NCBI GenBank assembly: GCA_018332375.1
Contig: BOPV01000001.1
Span: 2,294,001 to 2,358,000, forward strand
From: Roseiterribacter gracilis
GTDB lineage: Bacteria; Pseudomonadota; Alphaproteobacteria; BOG-932; Roseiterribacteraceae
Reading direction: 5' to 3'
Length of the DNA: 64,000 bases
Shown: one piece after another, positions 17,558-27,103 of the stretch
How the letters are laid out: each line of letters opens with the position of its first letter
Numbering within the stretch: the first letter of the stretch is position 1
The notes under the pieces: model-generated
Seen by the model: only the letters and a program-made list of their open reading frames with translations
Databases searched by the model: none
What the model was told of the DNA's origin: nothing
Position numbers and translations under genes: made by a program

Positions 17558-18877
17558 CTATTCGGCAGCGTCGCGCTCGTCGTCGAGCGCAAGCAACGGC
17601 GCCGTATCGGCACCCAATGCCCCACCGGGTTCGCTTTCGACGTTCTTGAGCGCACGCGAAATCGTGCGCGACTTGCGGCCGACTTCTTCGACCGTGTTCT
17701 GCGCGGTCGAAAGCTGCTTGCCGAGCTTTTCCCACAAGGTGCTGAACTTCTCGAACTCGGACTTGGTCGCGCCGAGGATCTTCCACACTTCGCCCGAACG
17801 CTGCTGGATCGCCAGCGTACGGAAACCCATCTGCAAACTGTTCAGCAGCGCCGTGAACGTCGTCGGTCCCGCAATCGTGACGCGGCAGCGCGTCTGAATG
17901 TCGTCGACCAGACCCGGGCGCCGGATCACTTCGGCGAACAGGCCTTCGGTCGGCAGATACATGATAGCGAAATTGGTCGTATGCGGCGGGCACACATATT
18001 TGTCCGAGATCTTTTTCGCTTCGTCGCGAATGGCGCGCTCGATCGCCTTGCCGTGCCGCTCGATCGCATCCGGATCAGCGGTTTCATAGGCTTCGAGCAG
18101 ACGCTCGTAATCTTCTTTGGGAAATTTCGCGTCGATCGGCAGCCACACCGATTCTTCGTCGCCGGGCAAGCAGATCGCAAACTCGACCAGCTCGTTGGTG
18201 TCGGGCCGAACGCGCACGTTCGCCTTGTACTGTTCCGGCGCGAGGGTCTGTTCGAGCAACCAGCCGAGCTGAATTTCAGCCCAACCGCCGCGGCTTTTCA
18301 CGTTGGTCAGCACGCGTTTCAGATCGCCGACACCGGTTGCGAGACTTTGCATCTCGCCCAACCCGACCTGCACTTTCTCCAGACGCTCGGACACAAGCCC
18401 GAAGCTGGCGGTCAAACGCGCTTCCAAAGTCGCGTGCAGCTTCTCGTCGACCGTCGCACGCATTTCCTCGAGCTTGGCGGCGTTGTTGACGTTGAGCGCT
18501 TCCAGCCGCTGCTCGACCACAAGCCGCACCGCTTCCAGCCGCTCGTCGACCGATTTGCGCAGCGCCTCTTGGCGGCGTTCGTCAGCTTCGCCACGCCGCG
18601 CCAGTTCGGCGCCGACGGTTTCCAGACGATCCTTCACGGTCTGGCCCAGCGCGGTCAGCTCTTCGCGCAGCGCCTGCGACGTCTCGCGCCCGCCACGCTG
18701 CAATTCTTCGCGCAGCGCCCGTAGATCCTCGCGCTGCGCCTGTTCGGCGCGCATACCCGCCGCCTCGATCCGCACTAGCCGTTCGGTCGCAGCCGCATAG
18801 CCGCTGCCGCCGCGTAGGCGCAGCAGCGCCAGCACGATCAGCACCACCAAAAGCGCGATTTCCACCCACTCGATCAT
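17558..18877 (-). CDS. rmuC: DNA recombination protein RmuC
   Basis: A 439-residue protein with an N-terminal membrane anchor (about 5-22, VEIALLVVLIVLALLRLR), a long coiled coil (about 35-190, with EELQRGGRETSQALREE) and the conserved RmuC nuclease-like domain (about 200-400; GGWAEIQLGWLLEQTLAPEQ, PIDAKFPKEDYERLLE, NFAIMYLPTEGLFAEV). RmuC limits rearrangements at inverted repeats. The ATG at 18877 places the membrane helix at the N-terminus; a start 45 bases upstream is possible. It is divergent from def. Confidence 0.92.
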   Translation of the reverse strand: MIEWVEIALLVVLIVLALLRLRGGSGYAAATERLVRIEAAGMRAEQAQREDLRALREELQRGGRETSQALREELTALGQTVKDRLETVGAELARRGEADERRQEALRKSVDERLEAVRLVVEQRLEALNVNNAAKLEEMRATVDEKLHATLEARLTASFGLVSERLEKVQVGLGEMQSLATGVGDLKRVLTNVKSRGGWAEIQLGWLLEQTLAPEQYKANVRVRPDTNELVEFAICLPGDEESVWLPIDAKFPKEDYERLLEAYETADPDAIERHGKAIERAIRDEAKKISDKYVCPPHTTNFAIMYLPTEGLFAEVIRRPGLVDDIQTRCRVTIAGPTTFTALLNSLQMGFRTLAIQQRSGEVWKILGATKSEFEKFSTLWEKLGKQLSTAQNTVEEVGRKSRTISRALKNVESEPGGALGADTAPLLALDDERDAAE

Positions 18878-19017
18878 CGGCCATGTTCCAGCTTCGTTCC
18901 TGCCGACTTTTACGCGCTCCATTTGAGTCGCACCAGCGCTCGTCTTGACGTTTGTTGGGGTCGCCGAGCGCTGCTCGTCTTGACCCGGAACGACCGCAGC
19001 CCCTATCTCCCGCGGCC

Positions 19018-19530
19018 ATGACAGCCCGTCCGATCGTTCTCGCGCCCGACCCCGTCCTCAAGACCAAGGCCAAGCCCGTGCCCCAGGTCGACGACCGCGT
19101 GCGCGCGCTGATGCAGGACATGCTGGACTCGATGTACGAGCATCAAGGCGTCGGCCTCGCCGCCAACCAGATCGGCGTGCTGGATCGCGTGCTGGTGATG
19201 GACGTGGCGCCGAAAGACACGCCGCCGCAGCCGATGAAAATGGCCAACCCGGAAATCGTCGCGAAGTCGGACGAGACTGCGGTGAACCAGGAGGGCTGTT
19301 TGTCGATTCCGGATCACTATGCCGACGTCGAACGTCCGGCGCGCGTCACGGTCCGCTATCTCGACGAGAACAACGAACAGAAGACGCTGGAGGCCGACGG
19401 CTGGCTGGCGGTCTGCGTGCAGCACGAGATCGACCATCTCGACGGCGTGTTGTTCGTCGACCATCTGTCGGCACTGAAGCGCAACATGATCCTGCGCAAG
19501 ATGACCAAGCTGAAGCGCAACCAAGACTGA
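19018..19530 (+). CDS. def: Peptide deformylase
   Basis: Removes the formyl group from nascent N-formylmethionine. The 170-residue metalloenzyme has all three motifs: [10 protein letters not shown] (about 45-54), EGCLSIP (about 91-97, metal cysteine) and QHEIDHLDG (two metal histidines and the catalytic glutamate). The ATG at 19018 is used; the longer upstream frame covers the divergent rmuC promoter region. The fmt start lies one base after its stop, so the deformylase and the formyltransferase form an operon. Confidence 0.96.
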   Translation: MTARPIVLAPDPVLKTKAKPVPQVDDRVRALMQDMLDSMYEHQGVGLAANQIGVLDRVLVMDVAPKDTPPQPMKMANPEIVAKSDETAVNQEGCLSIPDHYADVERPARVTVRYLDENNEQKTLEADGWLAVCVQHEIDHLDGVLFVDHLSALKRNMILRKMTKLKRNQD

Positions 19531-19531
19531 G

Positions 19532-20440
19532 ATGAGGGTCGCCTTTCTCGGTACGCCCGAATTCGCGGTCCCAGCGCTCGACGCGATCGCGAAAGCGGGG
19601 CACGAGATCGTCTGCGTCTACAGCCAGCCACCGCGCCCCGCCGGCCGCGGCCACAAGCTTGTCGCGTCACCGATCCAGCATTGGGCTGAGGCCAACGGGA
19701 TCGAAGTCCGCACGCCCGTCTCGCTCAAAGACGAAGCGGTGCGCGATGCGTTTCGTAATCTGAAGCTCGATGTTGCGGTGGTCGCCGCTTACGGGCTGAT
19801 CCTGCCGCGCGCCATTCTCGATGCGCCGACCTATGGCTGTCTCAACATCCATGCGTCGTTGCTGCCGCGCTGGCGCGGTGCGGCGCCGATCGAGCGCGCG
19901 ATCCTGGCGGGTGACGCGCAGACCGGCGTCACGATCATGCAAATGGAGGTCGGGCTCGATACCGGCCCGATGCTGCTGACCGAACGCGTTGCGATCGGGC
20001 CGCGCACGACGGCGACCGCGCTCACCAACGAACTATCCGCGTTGGGCGCCAAGGCGATCGTGCAGGCGCTGGCCGACATCAAACACCTGACGCCGCAAAC
20101 GCAACCGGCCGACGGCGTCACCTACGCCGCCAAACTGACGCGCGAAGAAGGTCGCATCGACTGGACGCGCAACGTCGTCGATCTCGATCGGCAAGTGCGC
20201 GCGCTCAACCCGCGCCCGGGTGTGTGGTTCGAAGCAGGCGGTGAACGGGTAAAGCTGTTGCGCGCTGCGATCATGCCCGGCCCGGCCGGTGCGCCGCCCG
20301 GCACCTTGCTCGACGACGATCTGACCGTTGCATGCGGCGATGGCGCGCTGCGCCTCACCGAATTGCAACGCGCCGGCAAGGCGGCGCAGCCGGCGACGGA
20401 ATTCCGCCGCGGCTTCACCTTGCCGCCGGTCTTGTCGTGA
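19532..20440 (+). CDS. fmt: Methionyl-tRNA formyltransferase
   Basis: Formylates initiator Met-tRNA using 10-formyl-THF. The 302-residue protein begins [16 protein letters not shown], and the catalytic region contains [20 protein letters not shown] and [15 protein letters not shown]-terminal OB-fold tRNA-binding domain starts near [15 protein letters not shown] (about 200). It is directly downstream of def. A small gene on the opposite strand overlaps none of it but begins two bases after the stop. Confidence 0.96.
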   Translation: MRVAFLGTPEFAVPALDAIAKAGHEIVCVYSQPPRPAGRGHKLVASPIQHWAEANGIEVRTPVSLKDEAVRDAFRNLKLDVAVVAAYGLILPRAILDAPTYGCLNIHASLLPRWRGAAPIERAILAGDAQTGVTIMQMEVGLDTGPMLLTERVAIGPRTTATALTNELSALGAKAIVQALADIKHLTPQTQPADGVTYAAKLTREEGRIDWTRNVVDLDRQVRALNPRPGVWFEAGGERVKLLRAAIMPGPAGAPPGTLLDDDLTVACGDGALRLTELQRAGKAAQPATEFRRGFTLPPVLS

Positions 20441-20441
20441 C

Positions 20442-20558
20442 TCAGTCTTCGTCGGTGTCGACGGCGACGGGATCGCTGGCGGGAAAGCTTTCTTCCAGCG
20501 CTTCGTCGAGCTGGTCTTCGTCGTGCTTTTTGTCGGTCTGTGTCTTTTTCGGATCCAT
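20442..20558 (-). CDS. 38-residue acidic protein with an LDEALEESFPASDP motif
   Basis: A short gene between fmt and truA on the opposite strand. The ATG at 20558 is preceded at 5 bases by AGGAGG, an excellent ribosome binding site. The product is charged and soluble, beginning MDPKKTQTDKKHDEDQ and continuing with LDEALEESFPASDPVAV. From memory, this motif recurs in short uncharacterised alphaproteobacterial proteins. No membrane segment or catalytic motif is visible. It is convergent with fmt and divergent from truA. The strong ribosome binding site and motif argue that it is real. Confidence 0.72.
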   Translation of the reverse strand: MDPKKTQTDKKHDEDQLDEALEESFPASDPVAVDTDED

Positions 20559-20587
20559 CACGTCCTCCTGCGCCTAGTGAACGCCGA

Positions 20588-21325
20588 ATGCGCTGGAAAC
20601 TCACCCTGGAATATGACGGAACGCCGTTTGTCGGCTGGCAACGCCAGGAACCCGGCCTGTTGTCGATTCAACAGGCGCTGGAAGACGCGATCACCGCGTT
20701 CAGCGGCGAGACTGCCGCCGTCACCACGGCCGGCCGCACCGATGCCGGCGTTCATGCCGAAGGCCAGGTCGTGCATGTCGATCTGACGCGCGACTGGTCG
20801 GTGAAGACGGTGCGCGACGCGATCAACGCGCATCTGCGGCCGTTGCCGGTCGCGGTGCTGCATGCCGAACCGGTCAGCGACGAATTCAACGCGCGCTTCT
20901 CCGCCAAGCTGCGCGCCTATCGCTACACGATCCTCAACCGGCGCGCGCCGCCAACCTTGGAAGCGAACCGGATCTGGCACGTCGTGCCGAAGATGGACAT
21001 CGAACCGATGCGCGAAGGCGCTGCGCATCTACTGGGTCATCACGATTTTTCCAGCTTCCGCGCCGCCGATTGCCAGGCGAAATCGCCGATGCGCACGCTG
21101 GACAAGCTTGAGATCACGCGCGACGGCGACCGCATCATCTTCATCGCCGAGGCGCGTTCGTTCCTGCATCACCAGGTGCGGAACATGGTGGGCACCTTGT
21201 CGATGGTCGGAAAAGGGCGCTGGACACCCGACGACGTCAAACAAGCGCTCGAAGCCTGCGATCGCGCAGCAGCAGGCCCGACTGCACCGCCCGAAGGTCT
21301 GGTGCTGACGCGCGTCGGTTACTGA
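20588..21325 (+). CDS. truA: tRNA pseudouridine(38-40) synthase TruA
   Basis: Isomerises uridines 38-40 in the tRNA anticodon arm. The 245-residue enzyme starts MRWKLTLEYDGTPFVGWQRQ and has the catalytic aspartate in AGRTDAGVHAEGQVVHVDL (about 50-68), followed by RYTILNRRAPP and FLHHQVRNMVGTLSMVGKG. Its 3' end overlaps the convergent VOC gene by 7 bases. Position next to def-fmt and near dapE-dapD matches the common alphaproteobacterial order. Confidence 0.96.
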   Translation: MRWKLTLEYDGTPFVGWQRQEPGLLSIQQALEDAITAFSGETAAVTTAGRTDAGVHAEGQVVHVDLTRDWSVKTVRDAINAHLRPLPVAVLHAEPVSDEFNARFSAKLRAYRYTILNRRAPPTLEANRIWHVVPKMDIEPMREGAAHLLGHHDFSSFRAADCQAKSPMRTLDKLEITRDGDRIIFIAEARSFLHHQVRNMVGTLSMVGKGRWTPDDVKQALEACDRAAAGPTAPPEGLVLTRVGY

Positions 21326-21723
21326 TCCAGCAGAATCCCGCCCCAGGCGGACGGATCACTGTCAGCGATGGTTTGCGAGAAGGTCCAGACATGGCCAGCT
21401 GGATCGGTCGCCGTATATTGCCGCTCGCCATAGGGCATATCGGCTGGTCGTTGCACGATCCGCGCACCATGCCGCTCGGCGTGCGCACAATGCGCATCGG
21501 CGTTCGCGATCCGCACCATCACCGAATTGCCGCCGCCGCCGAAATCGCCTTGCGCGACGACGATCGCACCGCCCGCGAATTGCAGTTGCGCGCGATGATC
21601 GCCGATGCGCAGCCGTTCGGTGAAACCGAAGGCGCGGGTAAGAAACAGCACCGCGGTCGCAACGTCCGGATAGGACAAGACCGGAATCACCGTCGCATCG
21701 GGCATCGAGCGATTGTGCGGCAT
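21319..21723 (-). CDS. VOC (glyoxalase) superfamily protein
   Basis: A 134-residue member of the vicinal oxygen chelate superfamily. It starts MPHNRSMPDATVIPVLSYPD and has two short beta-alpha-beta-beta-beta modules, ending TDPAGHVWTFSQTIADSDP, the usual C-terminal pattern for the glyoxalase/bleomycin-resistance/PhnB-like group. The ATG at 21723 shares a base with the stop of the pseudouridine synthase gene (TGATG), so it is the last gene of that run. No substrate can be assigned. Confidence 0.78.
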   Translation of the reverse strand: MPHNRSMPDATVIPVLSYPDVATAVLFLTRAFGFTERLRIGDHRAQLQFAGGAIVVAQGDFGGGGNSVMVRIANADAHCAHAERHGARIVQRPADMPYGERQYTATDPAGHVWTFSQTIADSDPSAWGGILLDQ

Positions 21724-22403
21724 CACGTTGGCTCCCATCCGCATTGGCGCAACCGCTCCAGCATATGGGGCGGCGGCGGTGCTTCAACATGCACGGGATC
21801 GCGGCTGGGATAGAGCGGCAAGGTGATCGCGCGGGATTGGAGATGCAGCGTGCCGTCGGCGCCACCGCTGCCGTACAGCTGATCCCCCACGATCGGCCAG
21901 CCCATTGCCTGCGCGTGGACGCGCAATTGATGCGTCCGCCCGGTGCGCGGGTTGAACTCGATCCAGGCGATGCCAGGCCCGCGTCCGCGCACGCGATAGT
22001 CGGTCACGGTTTCCATCCCGTCTGGATCGACCTTCATGTGCCAACGATCTTTGCGTTCGCTCTTCTTCGCCAGCGCTAAATCGATCGTACCGCTATCCTG
22101 TTCGGGCGCGCCTTCGACGATCGCCCAATAGGTTTTCCCGACGCGCTTGCTCTCGAACATCCGGCCCAGCTTGGCCAACGCCTTGCGATGCCGGCCCAGC
22201 ACGAGACAGCCCGACGTGTCGCGATCCAACCGGTGCGCCAACGACGGCACGCGCGGCAACCCAAAGCGCAACGCGTCGAGATATTGTTCAAGATTGTCGC
22301 CACCACCGGGACCAGCGTGCACAGGCAGGCCGGCGGGCTTGTCGATCACCAGGATCAGCGCGTCGCGATAGAGCAACCGCGCCAGCATCTCATCTGGCGT
22401 CAC
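21723..22403 (-). CDS. RluA family pseudouridine synthase
   Basis: A 226-residue synthase. The catalytic aspartate lies in LAHRLDRDTSGCLVLGR (about 55-71), the fold begins VIDKPAGLPVHAGPGG and the RNA-contact motif is PRTGRTHQLRVHA. There is no S4 domain, as in RluA and TruC-type enzymes that modify 23S rRNA and/or tRNA. The start is a GTG at 22403 overlapping the dapE stop, so translation is coupled. Exact target uridines cannot be read from sequence. Confidence 0.9.
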   Translation of the reverse strand: MTPDEMLARLLYRDALILVIDKPAGLPVHAGPGGGDNLEQYLDALRFGLPRVPSLAHRLDRDTSGCLVLGRHRKALAKLGRMFESKRVGKTYWAIVEGAPEQDSGTIDLALAKKSERKDRWHMKVDPDGMETVTDYRVRGRGPGIAWIEFNPRTGRTHQLRVHAQAMGWPIVGDQLYGSGGADGTLHLQSRAITLPLYPSRDPVHVEAPPPPHMLERLRQCGWEPT

Positions 22404-23542
22404 GCGAAATAGCGTTCGAGCAACGCCTCGTAGACGCGCGTCAACTGCGCCAGGTCATCGAGCGCCACATGCTCGTCGATCTTGTGCATCGACCGGCCGA
22501 CCAGACCGAACTCGACCACCGGGCAATAGCGCGCAATGAAACGTGCATCCGACGTACCGCCCGTGGTCGACAGGTCGGGTTTGCGGCCGGTGACGGTTTC
22601 GATCGCGCCCGCCACCAGCGACGTCCATGCGCCCGGCGCGGTACGAAAACTTTCGCCCGACACATGCACCGCCAGATCATGCGCGCCGGCATGGGCCGCG
22701 ATGGTCTTGCGCAGATGCGCCTCCAACGTGGCGCCGTTCCACGTGTCGTTGAAGCGCACGTTGAACAGCGCGTGGACGGCGCCCGGAATGACGTTGGTCA
22801 CTTTCGTGTCGGTCCACATCGACACGACTTCAAGATTGGACGGATCGAAGAATTCGGTGCCGGCGTCGAGCGGCTGCGCCTTGAGCGCCGCCAAGGTCGC
22901 GATCATGCGGGGGATCGGATTGTCGGCGCGCTGCGGATAGGCGACGTGGCCTTGCGTGCCCTTCACCGTCAACGTGCCGGTCAGCGAGCCGCGGCGGCCG
23001 ATTTTGACCATGTCCCCGATCGCATCGGGATTGGTCGGCTCACCAACGACGCAGACGTCGAGCTTCTCACCGCGTTCGGCGAGCTTTTCGAGCATCTTTT
23101 TCGTGCCGTTGATGGCGACGTCTTCTTCGTCACCGGTGATCAGCAGCGCAATCGAGCCGCGCGGCTTGCCCTGGCGCGCAAGATGCGTCGACACCGCAGC
23201 GATGAAGGCGGCAATGCCGCCTTTCATGTCCGATGCGCCGCGTCCGTAGAGATTGCCGTCGGCAATCTCGCCAGCAAACGGATTGTGGCGCCATGCCTCG
23301 GCAGGACCGGGCGGCACAACGTCGGTATGACCGGCAAAGGCCAGCACCGGCGCTTGCGCGCCGAGACGCGCATAGAGATTGTCGATCGGTGCGGTGCCGT
23401 CCTGTTCGAACCGCATGCGCTCGCAACGAAAACCGAGCTTGGTCAGCGCGTCTTCCAGCACCGCAAGCGCGCCTGCATCCGCCGGCGTCACCGACGGGCA
23501 GCGGATCAGCGCCCGCGTAAGCTCGACCGCGTCAATTGACAT
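22400..23542 (-). CDS. dapE: Succinyl-diaminopimelate desuccinylase
   Basis: A di-zinc M20 metallohydrolase that releases succinate from N-succinyl-LL-diaminopimelate in lysine and peptidoglycan precursor synthesis. At 380 residues it has FAGHTDVVPPGP (first zinc histidine), YGRGASDMKGGIAAF and LLITGDEEDVAINGTKKM with the catalytic glutamate pair. The ATG at 23542 overlaps the dapD stop (TGATG). A longer frame upstream lies within dapD and is not used. dapD-dapE act in consecutive branches of the same pathway. Confidence 0.95.
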   Translation of the reverse strand: MSIDAVELTRALIRCPSVTPADAGALAVLEDALTKLGFRCERMRFEQDGTAPIDNLYARLGAQAPVLAFAGHTDVVPPGPAEAWRHNPFAGEIADGNLYGRGASDMKGGIAAFIAAVSTHLARQGKPRGSIALLITGDEEDVAINGTKKMLEKLAERGEKLDVCVVGEPTNPDAIGDMVKIGRRGSLTGTLTVKGTQGHVAYPQRADNPIPRMIATLAALKAQPLDAGTEFFDPSNLEVVSMWTDTKVTNVIPGAVHALFNVRFNDTWNGATLEAHLRKTIAAHAGAHDLAVHVSGESFRTAPGAWTSLVAGAIETVTGRKPDLSTTGGTSDARFIARYCPVVEFGLVGRSMHKIDEHVALDDLAQLTRVYEALLERYFA

Positions 23543-24351
23543 CAGTCGCGCAGCAAATCGTTGATTGCGGTCTTGGCGCGCGTGCTTGCGTCGACGCGCT
23601 TCACGATCACCGCGCAATAGAGCGACGGGCCGCCATTGTCCGACGGCAAGGTGCCGGGCACGACGACCGAATAGGCCGGCACGCGACCGCGGAACACTTC
23701 GCCGGTGGCGCGATCGACGATCTTGGTCGAAGCACCGAGATAGACGCCCATCGACAAGACGGCGCCGCGTTCGACACGTACGCCTTCGGCAACTTCGGCG
23801 CGCGCGCCGATGAACACGTCGTCTTCAATGATGACCGGATCGGCCTGCATCGGCTCAAGCACGCCGCCGATGCCGACGCCGCCCGACAGATGACAATTGG
23901 CACCGATCTGCGCGCAGCTGCCGACCGTGGCCCACCCATCGACCATCGTGCCCTTGCCGACATAGGCGCCGACATTGACGAAGCTCGGCATCAGAATGAC
24001 GCCCGGCGCGATATAGGCCGAGCGGCGCACGACCGAGCCCGGCACTGCGCGAAAGCCCGCTTCTTTGAATTGCGCTTCGGTCCAGTTGCCGAACTTGGTC
24101 GGCACTTTGTCGAACCAGCCGCCCTCCATCGGAATCGAGTCACTGAGGCGGAAGGACAGCAGCACCGCCTTCTTGAGATACTGATTGACCTTCCAGCCAT
24201 CCGCCGTCGGCTCGGCGATACGGCGCTCGCCGCGATCGAGCAGATCGAGCGCCTGCTCGACTGCGTCGCGCACGGCGCCCTTGGTGCCGGGATTGACGTC
24301 GGCCCGGTTTTCCCAAGCCTGGTTCAGGGTCGTTTCGAGATCTTGGCTCAT
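23542..24351 (-). CDS. dapD: Tetrahydrodipicolinate N-succinyltransferase
   Basis: Transfers succinyl from succinyl-CoA to tetrahydrodipicolinate. The 269-residue trimeric enzyme has an N-terminal helical domain and a left-handed beta helix of hexapeptide repeats (about 100-240; [54 protein letters not shown]). The C-terminus carries the [19 protein letters not shown] tail. It heads a coupled run dapD-dapE-RluA-VOC. The intergenic region upstream holds a palindromic repeat. Confidence 0.96.
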   Translation of the reverse strand: MSQDLETTLNQAWENRADVNPGTKGAVRDAVEQALDLLDRGERRIAEPTADGWKVNQYLKKAVLLSFRLSDSIPMEGGWFDKVPTKFGNWTEAQFKEAGFRAVPGSVVRRSAYIAPGVILMPSFVNVGAYVGKGTMVDGWATVGSCAQIGANCHLSGGVGIGGVLEPMQADPVIIEDDVFIGARAEVAEGVRVERGAVLSMGVYLGASTKIVDRATGEVFRGRVPAYSVVVPGTLPSDNGGPSLYCAVIVKRVDASTRAKTAINDLLRD

Positions 24352-24361
24352 GCTGGGTCCA

Positions 24362-24409
24362 GCGGATTTTTCCGCGAAGTGGTTACCGGTTCGCGGAGGA
24401 AAAATCCGC
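24362..24409. repeat. Palindromic intergenic element, copy 1
   Basis: GCGGATTTTT (24362-24371) pairs with AAAAATCCGC (24400-24409), and CCGCGAA (24372-24378) pairs with TTCGCGG (24390-24396), leaving an AGG bulge and a GTGGTTACCGG loop. The core GAAGTGG..ACCGGTTCGCGG resembles palindromic units I recall from intergenic regions of Rhizobiales. A related copy occurs at 41883. It lies between dapD and the HAD gene. Confidence 0.75.
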
Positions 24410-24425
24410 CACTAAAAGTTAGGGG

Positions 24426-24445
24426 GATCGACCCGAGGGTCGATC
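24426..24445 (-). terminator. Weak hairpin at the end of the HAD gene
   Basis: GATCGACCC / GGGTCGATC is a 9-bp stem with a two-base loop that overlaps the HAD gene stop codon. On the minus strand it is followed by CCCCCTAACTTTTAG, so a modest terminator is plausible. Confidence 0.45.
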
Positions 24446-25115
24446 ATCCCGTAGCACCGACGACGCTTTCCAGCCAGTCGGTCAGGTTGGTGATGGTGTA
24501 ATCGACGAACGGTCCGCGCGGCCTGGCGCCGTCGACGCCGATCGAACCTTCCAGCCAGACCGTCGTCATGCCCATCGCTTTGGCCGGCTCGAGATTGACC
24601 GCGAGATCTTCGACCATGCAGGCGCGCGCCGGATCGATTCCGAAACGCTGCGTCAACGTCAGATAGGGGCGCGGATCCGGTTTGGGCACGTAGTCGGCGG
24701 CGATGATGTCGAAGATTTCGACGAAGTGCTTGTCGATGCCGAGCTTGGCCAGAATGCGCGACGCGTGGGTGCGGCTGCCGTTGGTATAGACCAGCCGCCG
24801 TCCCGGCAGTTTTTCGATCAGCGCGCCCAGGCGCGGATTGGGCCCCAGCGACGTCAGATCGATGTCGTGCACATAGCCGAGAAAGTCGTCGGGATTGACG
24901 TCGTCATGCAGCATCAAGCCGCGCAACGTCGTGCCGTACTTCTTGTAGTAGGCCCCGCGTTTTTCGATCGCTTCTGCTTCGCTGAGCTGGAACCGGTCCA
25001 TGATCCAGCGCGTCATGCGCACCGACACTTGCGGGAACAGATCGCTGTCAGCGGGATACAGCGTGTTGTCGAGATCGAAGATCCAGCTATCGATATTCTT
25101 GAGCGCGTTGGTCAC
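24444..25115 (-). CDS. HAD-superfamily pyrimidine 5'-nucleotidase
   Basis: A 223-residue HAD phosphatase of the SDT1/Phm8-like group. Motif I is [13 protein letters not shown] (nucleophile Asp), motif II is [11 protein letters not shown] and motif IV is [18 protein letters not shown]. These enzymes dephosphorylate UMP/CMP and related nucleotides. The start is GTG at 25115, overlapping the recR stop. It commonly neighbours dapD in Alphaproteobacteria. Confidence 0.86.
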   Translation of the reverse strand: MTNALKNIDSWIFDLDNTLYPADSDLFPQVSVRMTRWIMDRFQLSEAEAIEKRGAYYKKYGTTLRGLMLHDDVNPDDFLGYVHDIDLTSLGPNPRLGALIEKLPGRRLVYTNGSRTHASRILAKLGIDKHFVEIFDIIAADYVPKPDPRPYLTLTQRFGIDPARACMVEDLAVNLEPAKAMGMTTVWLEGSIGVDGARPRGPFVDYTITNLTDWLESVVGATG

Positions 25116-25705
25116 AGCGTCTTTCTGCTTTTCAATGCGGCGGTCAGCGTACCGTCGTCGAGATAATCCAGTTCGCCGCCGATCGGCACGCCGTGGCCGA
25201 GGCGAGAGACCGCAACGCCGGTGCTGGCGAGACGGTCGGTGACGTAATGCGCGGTCGCCTGGCCTTCGACCGTGGCACTGGTGGCAAGAATGATCTCGCG
25301 CACGCCGTCGTCATGCGCGCGCCGCACCAGCGACGCGATGCGCAGATCGTCGGGGCTGATCCCGTCGAGCGCCGACAAGGTTCCGCCCAACACGTGATAG
25401 CGGCCGCGGAACGCACCCGATCGTTCCAGCGCCCACAAATCGCCGACGTCTTCGACGACGCAGATCGTGTGGCTGTCGCGCGCCTTGTCGTTGCAGACAG
25501 CGCACGGATCGACCGTATCGAGATTGCCGCAGACCGAGCAGTCCTGCACCGACGCAGCAGCCGCCTGAATCGCTTCGCCCAGCGGCGTCATCAACTGCTC
25601 GCGCTTTTTCAGCAAGGTCAGCGCCGCGCGCCGCGCCGAGCGCGGGCCCAGACCCGGCAACTTGGCGAGGAGCTGAATCAGTTTTTCGAGGTCTGCGCCG
25701 CTCAT
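25112..25705 (-). CDS. recR: Recombination mediator RecR
   Basis: A 197-residue ring-forming protein that, with RecO and RecF, loads RecA on gapped DNA. It has an N-terminal helix-hairpin-helix ([20 protein letters not shown]), a zinc finger with [16 protein letters not shown], and a Toprim domain with [17 protein letters not shown] and [14 protein letters not shown]. The ATG at 25705 ([13 protein letters not shown]) is the family start. dnaX and the YbaB-like gene that usually accompany recR are not here. Confidence 0.95.
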   Translation of the reverse strand: MSGADLEKLIQLLAKLPGLGPRSARRAALTLLKKREQLMTPLGEAIQAAAASVQDCSVCGNLDTVDPCAVCNDKARDSHTICVVEDVGDLWALERSGAFRGRYHVLGGTLSALDGISPDDLRIASLVRRAHDDGVREIILATSATVEGQATAHYVTDRLASTGVAVSRLGHGVPIGGELDYLDDGTLTAALKSRKTL

Positions 25706-25715
25706 CGCCAGCCGC

Positions 25716-26402
25716 TCAACGGACGTCGAGTTGCAGCTCGCCCACGCCTGCAACATTGCCGACCAGCTTGTCGCCGCGTTTCACCGGACCGACGCCTTCG
25801 GGCGTGCCGGTGAAAATCAGATCGCCAGGCGCGAGCTCAACAAAGCGCGAGATCGCTGCAATCGTCTCAGGCACGGTCCAGATCATGTCATTCAGATCGC
25901 CGCGCTGTTTTTCGACGCCGTTGATCGACAGCGTGATCGCGCCTTTGTCGGGATGGCCGATCTTCGACGCCGGCACGATCGAGGTGATCGGCGCCGACTG
26001 GTCGAAGCCTTTCGCCATGTCCCACGGATGCGACTTGGTTTTGAATCCCGCCTGCAGATCGCGCTTGGTCAAATCGACGCCGACCGCATAGCCCCAGACA
26101 TGGTTCAACGCGTCCGCGGGTGCGATGTCGGCGCCGCCTTTGCCGATCGCGACCACGAGTTCGATTTCGTGATGCAGATCGTTGGTTGCGCGCGGATAGG
26201 CGATCGATGCCGGCGTCGGCACCAGCGCGTCGGCGGGCTTGGTGAAAAAGAACGGCGGCTCGCGCGTGTCGGCCCCCATCTCGCGCGCATGGGCGGCGTA
26301 GTTGCGGCCGACGCAGAAGACGCGGCGCACGGGAAAGCGCGCGCTGCTGCCTTCGACCGGCAACGTGGTCGGTGTCGGCGCGGGAATGACTGTTTCGGTC
26401 AT
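25716..26402 (-). CDS. Fumarylacetoacetate hydrolase family protein
   Basis: A 228-residue FAH-fold hydrolase or isomerase. Landmarks are [16 protein letters not shown] (about 29-44), [14 protein letters not shown] with the metal-binding glutamates, and [18 protein letters not shown] near the C-terminus. Its small size fits fumarylpyruvate or acylpyruvate hydrolases of the FAHD1/NagK type rather than full-length fumarylacetoacetase. The start overlaps the stop of the flavin reductase gene by four bases. Substrate not determinable. Confidence 0.86.
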   Translation of the reverse strand: MTETVIPAPTPTTLPVEGSSARFPVRRVFCVGRNYAAHAREMGADTREPPFFFTKPADALVPTPASIAYPRATNDLHHEIELVVAIGKGGADIAPADALNHVWGYAVGVDLTKRDLQAGFKTKSHPWDMAKGFDQSAPITSIVPASKIGHPDKGAITLSINGVEKQRGDLNDMIWTVPETIAAISRFVELAPGDLIFTGTPEGVGPVKRGDKLVGNVAGVGELQLDVR

Positions 26403-27103
26403 GAGACGGTACTCGGTGTGGGGCTGAGATCAGCGAAAAGACGGTCGGGCGGCAAGCCGTGATCGAACAGCAGGTCGCGCGCATGTGCGACCATCGCCGG
26501 CGGCCCGGCAAGATAGGCGTCGAAGCCCGACAAATCCGGATGATCGGCAAGCACGACATCGCCGACCAGGCCGGTGCGATAGCGCGTCGTCGAATCCGGC
26601 GCCGACAGAACCGGTACGAAGCGGAAATTCGGATGGCGCGACAACAAGGCGTCGAACCGTTCCTGGCCGTAGAGATCGCGTTCGGTTCGCACACCGAAAT
26701 ACAGCTGCACGCTGCGCGTTGGATCGCGCGCCAACGCGGTCTCGACGATGGCGCCCATCGGCGCCAATCCCGAACCGCCTGCAATCACCAGCATCGGACG
26801 ATCGGAAATGTCGCACAGCACCGCTTCACCGAACGGTCCCTGCACGCGCACTTCATCGCCCGGCTTTAAATCGCGGCAGGCATGCGCGCTGGCGCCGGCA
26901 CCAACGTCACGAATGTGAAACTCGACATGGTCGTCGCCGGGCTTGGACGCGATCGAATAGTCGCGCGGCTCGTGCCCGTGAAAGCGCAGGCGCGCATATT
27001 GTCCGGCGCGGAACGCGAAGTCCTGCTCCATGCGCAGCCGCAGACGGCGGATGTCGTGCGTCACCGGCTCGACCGCGACGACCTTGGCGACTTTTTCAAT
27101 CAT
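26399..27103 (-). CDS. FAD/NAD(P)-binding reductase of the ferredoxin-NADP reductase superfamily
   Basis: A 234-residue flavoprotein with an FAD-binding beta barrel (about 1-100; the RDYSIAS motif binds the isoalloxazine) and an NAD(P)-binding half (MLVIAGGSGLAPMGAIVETA, then YFGVRTERDLYGQERFDALL and AGPPAMV). There is no 2Fe-2S domain at either end, so electrons must go to a separate acceptor, or the enzyme acts as a free flavin reductase. It overlaps both neighbours by four bases in a three-gene run (amidotransferase, reductase, FAH hydrolase), which suggests a catabolic step of unknown substrate. Confidence 0.82.
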   Translation of the reverse strand: MIEKVAKVVAVEPVTHDIRRLRLRMEQDFAFRAGQYARLRFHGHEPRDYSIASKPGDDHVEFHIRDVGAGASAHACRDLKPGDEVRVQGPFGEAVLCDISDRPMLVIAGGSGLAPMGAIVETALARDPTRSVQLYFGVRTERDLYGQERFDALLSRHPNFRFVPVLSAPDSTTRYRTGLVGDVVLADHPDLSGFDAYLAGPPAMVAHARDLLFDHGLPPDRLFADLSPTPSTVS

